Assembly: GCA_949358305.1 (NCBI GenBank)
Contig: OX442324.1
Coordinates: 6,081,575 to 6,145,574, forward strand
DNA length: 64,000 nucleotides
Direction of reading: 5' to 3'
DNA from: Strigamia acuminata
Lineage: Eukaryota; Arthropoda; Chilopoda; Geophilomorpha; Linotaeniidae
The number at the start of each line of letters is the position of its first letter. Within the stretch, counting starts at the first letter, position 1. A program made the position numbers and the translations under genes. Under the pieces are notes generated by a model. It saw nothing but the letters and a program-made list of their open reading frames with translations. It ran no database searches and had not been told where the DNA came from. Below, piece after piece: positions 1 through 24,691 of this stretch.

Positions 1-392
1 CTCGTTTGCGATTGATTGGCTCTTCTTTCAACAATGTTTTCGCACGCTGAAATTTTTCCTGCAAAGTGCAACACTGAATGGATGCAGTGTGTAATTTCGA
101 GTGTAATTCTGCAATGACCAATGAATAAATAAATATATTTGATTAAATTTATTAAATACTCGTGCGCGGCTTCACCTTTGCTGTCGGCCAGAAAAGAATT
201 CCAATGCCGGCTCGACACGTTTGACCGTAGATCGTCTTCATTTTCCACGTGTCGATTCTCAAGGTGTTTGATGTAATCGCTAACTTTTTGAAGTTTATTT
301 ACAATCTCTGAGTTGAAAGATGGAAAAAATTATGAATATGACAATTTATGGTTTTAAATATGTGAATAAATTACAACCTGTGCTTTTAACAT
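1..392 (-). CDS. Unrecognised coiled-coil protein, N-terminal part only
   Basis: Three exons of a gene leaving the left edge can be read on the minus strand: 392-378 (start ATG, five codons), 305-160, and 108-1. They join in one frame. Exon 1 ends AG|GTTGTA, exon 2 is preceded by CAGAG and ends GA|GTATTT, and exon 3 is preceded by a TTGCAG acceptor; the introns are 72 and 51 nt. The roughly 89 residues are charged and heptad-like (NKLQKVSDYIKHLENRH, then LQEKFQRAKTLLKEE), so a coiled coil is likely. I do not recognise the family. The exons are too short to stand out as open frames, which is why the gene is easily missed. The start is the first ATG; it could be internal if there is another upstream exon. 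The divergent neighbour is FAM76. Confidence 0.55.
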
Positions 393-2252
<1,860 letters not shown>

Positions 2253-2739
2253 TGTTTGTAGGTTATTTTTATTGACAATTATTTAATCATTTCAACTGCT
2301 GCAGCAAATGCAGATATTTAAATTTTAGGAAAATTTAATTAGGTGATCATGATTTTTAAACTATAAAAAAACCTTTTGTAATTGATTTACGAATTTCAAT
2401 TTAATGAACTTTTATTTTTAGCCTTTTACTGTATTGTTGTATATACCATATAATCTTTATTACTGAATATTATTTCAGTTTTCATCTCGATATATCGACA
2501 TACAATTAATTGCGTACATTTTAAATAGTGTCTGTAGATTATTTCTTTCCACTAAAAAAAAAAAAAAAAAAAAAAAAAATCAGTTAACTCAAAAATTTAG
2601 CGGACATTTTATTGATACTTTCGGTACAGGAAAAAAATTAATTTTTCAAAATAATAATCCGAGTCCTTTGACTAAATTCGATTGTGTAGCCGATATTTTA
2701 TGTGAATTCTAATAAACATATTTTTGTATTCTTTGCAAC
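2253..2739. other. Tail-to-tail 3' UTR region of FAM76 and RTN4IP1, with a 27-A run
   Basis: This is non-coding and AT-rich. A homopolymer of 27 A lies at 2553-2579. A plus-strand AATAAA at 2711-2716 could end FAM76, and a minus-strand AATAAA (TTTATT at 2608-2613) could end RTN4IP1. If both are used, the two transcripts overlap by about 100 bases at their 3' ends. Confidence 0.5.
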
Positions 2740-4349
2740 TTAATCCATTTTGATGACGGTCTTTCCTCTTGCGTGACCTTTGGCTACTTTTTCGTAAGCG
2801 GAAGGCAGATCTTTGTAAGAGTAAACTCGGTCTATGACGGGCCGCAGCTTTATTTAATAATACAAATTATTAATTTAAAAATAAAAATACTTTGCTATAC
2901 AAACCTTTTGAATTTCTATTAAATCTGTGAGTACTTTCATTCCAGTTTGACTAGGCATAAAATAACCCCAACGGTAATGGAACCCTTTAGGAAAGGCGTC
3001 CACCATCGAAAAACACAGGTCTCCCAGCGAGCGAAATGCACCGAACGACAACCCGTAACGATCGATATATCGTAGCAAAGGTGACGTTAACGACACGTAG
3101 TTGCATTTTTCAGAACAGGGACTAAGATATTCTAAAATAGTGGGATTTCCAGCCGGTCTTGCATCTAAAACAACATTTAAGCTGGAAATGCACGATTATT
3201 ATTAAAGGATAATTTAATTTTTTTCCAAATACGATACTTCTTTAAAGCCTTTAATTGCTGATGATAATTTCTATCTTGGTAGTCTATCACCACATCACTT
3301 CCCAAAGATGATACGAGAGGTGTTGCTTCCGAGCTGCAAGTCGTGGCTGTTTCAACACCCCAAGCTTTTAACAGCTAAAATTCAAACATCGGTTCATAAC
3401 TTATTTACAACATAGTTTATTCAACTCAGTTTTACTTGAATAGCAGCTGTTCCTACTGCGCCCGATCCTCCAAGCACAAGAGCTCTTTTTTGTTGACAAA
3501 TTTGAACAAACTGCAGAATTAAAACGCATTGCAAACACAACTACAACTAGTAATACCGTTTTCCAACACCATTGCTTTCGTTGATATTGGCCGACAAAGT
3601 GAGTGCAGAATAGGCAGTCAAACCGGCGTACGGCAAACTGGCTGCTTCCACATGGGATATATTTTTTGGCTTCTTGCAAACCTTTTAGTAAAAATACAGA
3701 CAAATTCAATTTCTAGACAGAGGCTGTCACTGATCATTTACGCGCACATACGGAATTTTTTTGAACGAGGCAAAAATGAGCGTGTGTTCCTTGAAATTGC
3801 GGTGCCACGGCTCCCCAAACCTACGTTTGATAAGATTACGTTCCGTTATTAGTCCAAAATGGTAAAACATTTTCAATGCGAGTATTTGATTTGACCACTC
3901 ACTTCATCTCCTGGACAAAACTCCGTTACTCCTTTACCAATTTCGACGACGACACCAGAAAAATCTCTGCCAAAGGTGAGAGGAAATTCTAATGTAAAAC
4001 CAGGTCCGTATTCACGTTTCCGTAGGTAATTGATGAGCTTTGCACCGGAACCTTCTGTAGGGTACGGTAAAGCAAGTTTAATAAGTGTCTCGAAAATGTA
4101 GTTTATTGTATTAGAAAGCGCACTTAGCATTAATAAATCGATCGCGTTTACACTGGCTGATTGTATTTCTACCAAAAGGTCATTCGGCCGGCGAATTGCT
4201 GGGATTTTTATGTTGGAACTCAATTTTAATTCTCCGATTTCGCCGTATTGAAACGTTTGCCACGCGTTTACCAAAGTGGACGCAGTGCTGTTGTTATTCG
4301 CGAACAAGTTTTTTAGTTGGATATGTTTAGTCATTTTAATGAGCGCCAT
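2740..4349 (-). CDS. RTN4IP1: Reticulon-4-interacting protein 1 (mitochondrial MDR-family oxidoreductase)
   Basis: Eight exons on the minus strand: 4349-4124, 4054-3903, 3820-3752, 3681-3557, 3484-3436, 3374-3238, 3181-2905, 2847-2740, giving 380 aa (human about 396). The family is a medium-chain dehydrogenase/reductase of the mitochondrial matrix, linked to coenzyme Q synthesis and optic atrophy 10. Seen here: the GroES-like part with EFPLTFGRDFSGVV and CPGDEVWGAV, the KPKNISHVEAASLPYAGLTA segment, the nucleotide-binding glycine motif VLGGSGAVGTAAIQ, and the tail HYRWGYFMPS...GHARGKTVIKM. The ATG at 4349 begins MALIKMTKH; 4334 is the alternative. A 69-nt in-frame intron (4055-4123) was removed because family length and sequence require it; read through, it would insert 23 residues. 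The gene is head-to-head with QRSL1. Confidence 0.93.
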
Positions 4350-4766
4350 TGAGAACGAGCTGAGACCCGGTAAAAACCAACGAGTCACAACATGTCAAGA
4401 TTTCTCATTCCCCAGACCATCCTCTTTACATACTAAACCACTAGGGGTAAGAATCGATTCTGCATAATCGGATGTTTTTACCACTCGATTTCTTTTTGCT
4501 TGTCATAGCAGTGAGTAGTGCGAGACGAAATCGATTATTTTTTCTAGAGGAGTATCGGAGAATTCTCTGGCGATATCTCATCTTCATAAGTAAACGATGC
4601 AGGCGACATCTATTTGAGTATGATATCAGGTGCGAGATTGTAAAAAGAAATCCCGAAATCCCACACAGAATCGTGATGGACTCCATGCGTGCCGCATTAA
4701 CTCGACGTGAAAGCTGTCTTTGAAGAATTTCTCTCTCCGATATTGATTCTTTGACAGCTAACTAAT
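4350..4766. promoter_or_regulatory. Divergent promoter of RTN4IP1 and QRSL1
   Basis: A 417-bp gap lies between two head-to-head mitochondrial genes and must contain both promoters. No convincing TATA box or other named site was found. Short open frames on both strands here have no family resemblance and are treated as chance. Confidence 0.5.
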
Positions 4767-5410
4767 ATGCAAAGTTTGCGTGAGGTAGTCGATTAACTTT
4801 TTACACTTAAATATTTCTTTTTTTTTTAACTATAGAACTGCAAAACTTTTTCTCTCGCAGGTCTTCCAAGCTCTTGCAAAGGGGTTGCTGGATCCAGTGC
4901 AGTTGTGCGAAAACTGTTTGCAAATTGCCGCTAAAACTAAAAAGTGCAATGCGTTCATAAAAGTTACTGCGAGTGAAGCCAGGAAAGAAGCACGTTGCTC
5001 TCTGGAAAGATATAAACAACGTAGGCAGCGTGTCATTGACACATATTTAATTAAATTTATAAAAATAACTTTTTATTATAATTTTTTTTTTTTTTAGAAA
5101 AAATTCAAGGTCCATTGGATGGAGTGCCAATTGCAATAAAAGACAATTTCAACATTAAGGGCCTGACCACTACATGTGCATCGAACATGTTAAAAAATTA
5201 TAAATCGCCATACACAGCGACAGTTGTTAAACGGCTATTGTCCAATGGTTCTGTGTTAATTGGAAAAACTAACATGGACGAATTCGCAATGGGGTATAAA
5301 AATATTTAGTTATTTAACGAATTGAGTGTAAATTTCCTAATTTTTTTTGCAGGACTGGTAGTGTGGATTCGATATACGGACCTGTGAGAAATCCGTGGAG
5401 TTATCATTCA

Positions 5411-5443
<33 letters not shown>

Positions 5444-6837
5444 CGTGATTTGGATGATGCTGATGATTTTGTTGTGTGCGGGGGTAGTTCGGGTGGTAGT
5501 GCGGTTGCAGTTGCGTTAGGCGCGTGCATCGCGTAAGTCTAAAACGATTGTATTCACCGCGAGCATAAATTTATTTGAAATGAAAGTGCATTAGGTTCCG
5601 ATACCGGTGGTTCCACACGTAGTCCTGCAGCATTGTGCGGAGTGGTGGGTTTGAAACCAACTTACGGACTTCTTTCTCGCCACGGACTTATTCCTTTAGT
5701 CAATTCTATGGATGTGCCTGGGATTATTACTAAAACCGTTGACGATGCGGCATTGATACTAGTTAAGTAATCTGACTCTATACATCGTATTTTTTTTCAA
5801 TTCTGATTTTTTAATTTTATGTGTTTGATGTTATTTCAGGTTTGCTGGCTGGTCATGATGTGAAAGATTCTACAACAGTTCCCAATAAATTTATTCCATT
5901 TAATCTGCCAGATGAGGTTGATTTAAATGGGCTCCGAATTGGAATTCCGCAGGAATTTTATTGTGAGCAGATGGATGTTGATGTGATTGATGCGTGGCAT
6001 ACTGCTGCGAATATTTTAGAACGCGGTGGAGCACGTTTGGTGTCTGTTTCGTTGCCACACACGCGTCATTCGATCGCGTGTTATTCGGTTTTGAACAGTT
6101 GTGAAGTGGCGTCGAATTTTGCTCGATACGATGGCATCGAGTTTGGTACGTTGTTAGAATTGTTGTTTGTTTATTATTGAAAAAACGATTTTATTTTTGC
6201 ATTTTAAAGGTTTCCGAGCTTTGAAGGAAGAATCCACCGAGGCACTCTACGCCGAATCTCGACATTGCGGCTTCAATGATGTGGTCAGAGAACGAATCTT
6301 AGCTGGGAATTATTTTTTACTGAAAAGGTACTGAATAAGATTTAAGTTTTTGTTTAAATTAATATTCGTTTTGTGTTTTTTTTCCTTGGGTTAGGCAATA
6401 CGAGAAATATTTCAAAACGGCATTGAAGGTGCGCCGACTGATTTGTGAAGATTATGCTAAAGTGTTTGGTGATGGCATTGATTTGTTACTAGCGCCAACG
6501 ACTCTTAGCGAAGCTCAGTCATTTAAGGATTTCAGCTCTAAACATAATCGCGAACAAGTTGCGCTGCAAGATTTTTGCACGCAGCCTATGAATATGGCAG
6601 GTTAAGATTAAAAACTATTATTATACATAATATTTTTCATTTCACTGTTATTTATTTATTTATTTATTATTTTTTCTAGGAATACCAGCCATAAGCATTC
6701 CAATACAGTTGTCAAAGAATAATTTACCACTGGGTTTGCAATTAATTTCTAATTATTTTCAGGAAAAAATGCTTTTAAGAGTTGCCAAATATTTGGAAAA
6801 AGATGTTTGTTTTCCGAAATTAAATTATAAGGATTGA
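4767..6837 (+). CDS. QRSL1: Glutamyl-tRNA(Gln) amidotransferase subunit A, mitochondrial
   Basis: Nine exons: 4767-4784, 4861-5020, 5098-5293, 5353-5532, 5587-5762, 5840-6145, 6210-6327, 6395-6600, 6680-6837; 505 aa (human about 528). It is the amidase subunit of GatCAB, which turns misacylated Glu-tRNA(Gln) into Gln-tRNA(Gln) in mitochondria. The amidase triad is visible: Lys74 in [10 protein letters not shown], Ser170 in [12 protein letters not shown], and nucleophile Ser194 in GSDTGGSTR. The family tail [12 protein letters not shown]...LPLGLQLIS is present. Two oddities: ten consecutive AAT codons (Asn145-154) just before the signature, and the exon 5/6 junction, where keeping frame requires a non-GT-AG intron (TT-AG or GT-CA). 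The first exon has only six codons (MQSLRE), matching the start of the family. Head-to-head with RTN4IP1. Confidence 0.92.
5411..5440 (+). repeat. (AAT)10 trinucleotide repeat coding poly-Asn in QRSL1
   Basis: Ten uninterrupted AAT codons lie inside exon 4 and encode Asn145-154, followed by [10 protein letters not shown]. The position corresponds to a loop that varies in length in the amidase family just before the GGSSGGS signature, so the tract is probably tolerated. Uninterrupted triplets like this are usually length-polymorphic. Confidence 0.95.
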
Positions 6838-7584
6838 AAAAAAAAATGAAAATGAAAACAAAAATTAAAAAATGAATTTTGTTGGTATGTTAATTTATAT
6901 TTTTATTTATAAAAAAAAGAAAAAGAAAAAAAAACGGTGAAATGGTAATAATAATAAAAATGATAGAAACGAATGAATATTTTTCAAAAATGGTTTTGAC
7001 GTTGAAAATGTTTGAAAGTTGCATGAAAAAAGTAGTGTCAGTGTTCATGTAAATAGTCGGAGAGCGAAAATAGGATGCACGCGTGTGATCGGTCAGCCCA
7101 CATTTAAAAGAGAATTCCCGGCCGGGACTGGGCGCAGTGGCAGAACGTCATCTCTTCCGCTTTGATAAGCGAAGCAGAAAGTAGTTCCGCGATTGAGCGA
7201 TTCATTCGATGGTTTCAATATGTCACGTTCTTTGTAAAACATGGTGACGATGCAAATGGTGACGAAAAGGATTTGTGTGTGTTTGATTTCAATGTGGTTG
7301 AATTAGTAAATGAGTTTTGGGAAAAAAATGTTTGCGGATGAATCCAGCGTTGGCTTCATATGTTCCTGCTAGTGAGGCTGGAAATAATACCGTGTATAGT
7401 TGATAGACCATGCTGCCGTAAGCCTAACTTAACATCAATTGTACTAAACCAACAAGTTCGGTGTGTGCCTAGCAACATGACGAGGATCTTATGGATAAGA
7501 CTATGTGTTGTTGGCGACTAAAAGGTCTCGCTTAAGCCGCGGAGGGAATTTTCTCTTTGGCTGCCTGGGTGTTGCCCATGCATT
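6838..7584. promoter_or_regulatory. QRSL1 3' UTR and ARID1 promoter/5' UTR, with an overlapping uORF
   Basis: The first part (to about 6960) is A/T-rich and follows the QRSL1 stop. The later part is less AT-rich and probably holds the ARID1 promoter and leader. An upstream ATG at 7578 opens a 12-codon frame ending TGA at 7614-7616. It starts 7 nt before the ARID1 ATG at 7585 and overlaps it in another frame, which could lower translation of ARID1. Confidence 0.45.
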
Positions 7585-21096
<13,512 letters not shown>

Positions 21097-23073
21097 TGAA
21101 GAACATTGCCACAAAGTCTTTAATTCGGTTTAATTCGTGTCGTGTACAGATTCATCCATTCTGCTATTTGCAGCAGGAGCGAGTGAAAGAATCGTGGTCC
21201 AATTCTTGACAAATCAAAATCTTGCCTCCCGATCGATCGATCGATCGACGAATGCTCGGCTCGGTCGGGATCCGAATATCATCATCCGTGTACCGTAAGG
21301 ACATGCTCTTAAATGCCGTCCTCGTACGGGGCAGCAACTCTTGTTGTTTGTCGAGCAAGAAACAAACAAACAAAAACACAAACAAACAAACAAACAGAGA
21401 GAAAAAAAGAAAGAAAGAAAGAAAGAAAGAACGAGAACGAAATACAAAAAGAGAAAGAAAGAACGAACGAAAGAATAACAAAGTAACACAAGCAAAAAGA
21501 GAAAATTCGTGGCTTCACCCGGTATCTGTCTATTTTAAATATGCATCAAATAATCAAAGAAGGAATAATTTAACAAGCACAACCCTCCTTTACATGACGT
21601 GAAGGTTTCTTTATCGAGGCATCCAAACAATAAAAGAGAACTGACTTATCAGAACCATCATTCGCCATGAACACAACGAGAGCATTTTTTTATCTTCGAT
21701 TCATGGTTGGCAACAACAACAACAACAGTATAGAATAATGAAAAAAAAGTAAAAACAAAAGAAAAAACAAAAATAAATAATAATAATAATGATTATAATT
21801 AGAACAAACTGTTTGAAAAAGGTGTTAGTGCAAAGAACTCGGAGCTGAGAGTAATATAGAAGTTTAAAAACTAATTACTAGTGGCTCCACGATATTGTAA
21901 TTTATATTGAAATCAAGGCAGAATGACCAAACGCAATTGGGTATTATTTAGCGAGTGAGTAGAAAAATGTGTCACAAAAAAAATCTTTGTGATGATTTAG
22001 AGTTTATATTAGCATTTTAAGCATGGTCTTGTGTGTAAAGCAATGAATTTATTCCAATTTTTATTCACAGCCAGCAAGAGATTTTTTCTTTAGTTTTTCA
22101 TTTTTTATTTTTCATTATATTTTTATTTTTACTTTTATTGCGTGCAACCGTATATTTTTCCAGAGAATATTCGTCTTATAAAAATAAATAAATAAAATAA
22201 AATAAAATAAAATAAAATAAATAAACAAATTGTTAGATTTATAATTATAACCATACCATTTTTGTGAAAGGAAAAAAGACCATTAAGACCGTGTTGAAAT
22301 TTTTTTATTTTTTTATTTTTTTAGTTGCTGGTGTTTAAATTTTACTTTTGTCCTTTGAGGGAAGAATGTTGGGTGAAATTGGAAATTTGAAACCTGCCTC
22401 TTCAAACCAAAAGCTGCTTTCACTCCAAAACCAAACGCGCCCGCCGCTCTTTATATTGTTTACCCAGGAAGAGAAGAAAATATTAACGAAGCAAATTTTC
22501 TCGGAGTTTATTTTTTTTCGTTTAACTATTATTATTATTATTTTAATTTTTTTTTTTGACAAAACACGACAGCTTATTGATTTGAGGAGGCTGGATAACT
22601 CCTCTGTTAAATTTTTTTTTCTTTCTTTTACTTGTGTAAACTTGAACGAGAGATTTCAATGTTTTTATTGTGGGAATTATTTCCCCGGTGTTTTTCCTGC
22701 TCCCCATTTCCCTCCTTATGATTCAGCAAGGTTGAAAGATAGTTTTAATGAATTTTTGTGTCTAGAGCCGCCTAGTCTCCCTCTTTTTTCAACGATTCCC
22801 TTTGATATTGGTATTCACTCGTGCAAACGCTTTATACCTATATATGTCTAATAAAATTAAACAAATAAATGTATATAAAAAGATCTTAATCTGGTTGATT
22901 GTTTTCATTATTCTCTCTATGACATAAAAAAAAGAATGTGTATTGTGCATAATGAGCCCCAGTCCATATTGCACTTGATATCACATCAGTTCACATCATC
23001 ATGTCATTTACAAATTCTGTGTAAGTGAAAGCAAATAAAATTTTTTTTCATTGAATAGAAAATTTTATTCGAT
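21097..23073 (+). other. ARID1 3' UTR and spacer before the MRPL19 3' end
   Basis: Long AT-rich non-coding stretch. It has a (CGAT)n patch at about 21230-21247, (AAAC)n and (AAAG)n microsatellites at about 21362-21430, and an (AAAAT)n tract near 22188-22222. AATAAA-like motifs occur several times, the last good one near 22850. A 167-codon open frame at 22348-22851 has no recognisable domain, is Phe/Ile-rich and in AT-rich DNA, and is not called as a gene. Confidence 0.5.
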
Positions 23074-24318
23074 CTAAGCGGTTTTCTTTGGTCTTTCGAT
23101 AACGCGTTGTTTCCTCGCCGTACGTCTCGCGTCCACCATTTCTCGATGGTGCTGGTCCACTTCCGAAAATATTTCTATTTGGTCGTCTTCGTGGATGTGA
23201 GTGCGGTACTGTTTCATCAAGTCGTACTTCAGCCAAGGTGTAGCCACTTCTTCCGCGCGTTTGTAAAACCGTTCGGGCAGACCCAAGTCTTGAACTCCTT
23301 GCAAGTCCATGCGTTCGTAACGAGCATCCCACGGCCTGGGTTTAAGTTTGACCTGGAGTTCAAGAAATGTGTTTGGTTAAGCGCGCATTATTTATTGCTT
23401 CGGTTTAATACTTTAATTGGATTAAGTGGTACTGGAGTGCCTTTAGGGTGCGGAATTGGCTCCATGTCAAATGGTATTGTGTAGTATTCTGGCAAAGCAT
23501 CTCGCAAATAGGTCAAATCATCGTCTAGGCGTTTCTCCAACTTTAAAACTTCAATTGTCTGAATAGTGGGGTTGTACAAATCGTACTTTAATTCAACACC
23601 TGAAATTATAGTTTGTAATGTTATACTCGTAGGTTGACAAAATAAAAAGAAAAATACTTGCCGTGACCGTCTATTCTATTGCGTAAAATGAAAAATGCAC
23701 GTAAACCGTGTTCGCCTTTTTGAATACAAATGCCTACAAATCTGTTCTTTTTTCCTGGAGCATTCGGATCCGACACGGTAACCGCTAAAATACTACCTGC
23801 ATTTTTAAATTATTATTATTATTATTTTAAAATGGTAAGAAAATGTTGAAAAATTTATTGACTGAATGCAAAAAGGTTGTGGGCCTTACCCACGTAAAAT
23901 TCGGGTATTTCGATCACAGTTCGTCGTTTAAGCATGTCCATTCGTTCAAGTTTTTCACGCACTTTGTGTCGTCTCGCCATGTCGGGATTTGGCAAGAATT
24001 CAGGATAGGATAATCTGTTTATCAAATGGTATTACAAATTAGTGTTTGCAAATAAATAACATCTCTTTACTTCACCTATAATCAGTCAACTTTGATATTC
24101 TTCTGCATTGAATGTTGGGTTCTAGAATTGAACGCATTTTCACGTCGCATGTTGTTATTCTTCTTAGTATATTTACTGTGGAAAAAATTGCGTTTTATTA
24201 TTATTTTTTTAAAAAACTATATAGGTTTTATCAATAGTGAATAATGCTGAGACGATCAAAATAAATGCTTACCATTAGAAATTGGGAATTTTTGAAACAT
24301 TCTGATGAGAACGGCCAT
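23074..24318 (-). CDS. MRPL19: Mitochondrial large-subunit ribosomal protein bL19m
   Basis: Six exons on the minus strand: 24318-24273, 24175-24076, 24014-23890, 23796-23662, 23599-23412, 23352-23074, giving 290 aa (human about 292). It is a structural protein of the mitochondrial 39S subunit. Family signatures: an N-terminal basic/hydrophobic presequence ([14 protein letters not shown]), [40 protein letters not shown], the bL19 core ([32 protein letters not shown]), then [19 protein letters not shown] and [13 protein letters not shown]. Intron 4 uses a GC donor (CACG|GCAAGT), the only choice that keeps frame. The likely AATAAA (complement of 23064-23069) is only 5 nt beyond the stop. Divergent from STK40. 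Confidence 0.93.
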
Positions 24319-24691
24319 TTCTATTTTTGTGAAGAAACTGAAACTTTCTATTGGACAAAATTTATAATTTATAAAGTTTTTTTCTCCCCCAGTGTTTCTA
24401 GTTCTAAATTGCTCGAATTAAATTTTAAATGCATATTTTTATTTCCAGTTTTTATATAGCAATGGCAGCTGTAATATTTTAAAATTGTTTTGCAATCATT
24501 TTTTTTTCCAACTCGAGGCCGCAGAAATTTTTGCTATGGCCGCATTTTGTGCTGTGGCAGCTGCGTTGTTCGCTTTAATTATGCTTTCACATAAAAGTTA
24601 ACATTTATTTCTCTTATTTAGCAAAGCGAAATGGAAGTAGTTTTAAACAAGTTTGAGTTTTATTTTGAATTCTTTTAAATATAATGCATTG
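24319..24691. promoter_or_regulatory. Divergent promoter of MRPL19 and STK40
   Basis: A 373-bp gap between two outward-reading genes. The centre carries GGCCGCATTTTGTGCTGTGG and a CAGCTG E-box-like core; nothing more definite is seen. Confidence 0.4.

Noticed and set aside
3436-3510. Longer form of RTN4IP1 exon 5 starting at 3510
   Set aside because: It breaks the reading frame with exon 4; the acceptor giving 3484 yields GKRALVLGGSG, matching the family.
4276-4723. Short frames on both strands between RTN4IP1 and QRSL1
   Set aside because: Overlap each other and the shared promoter; neither the family alignments of the two genes nor splice sites include them.
22348-22851. 167-codon plus-strand frame downstream of ARID1
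   Set aside because: Low-complexity, Phe/Ile-rich, in AT-rich 3' UTR-like DNA, no family resemblance or splice partner.
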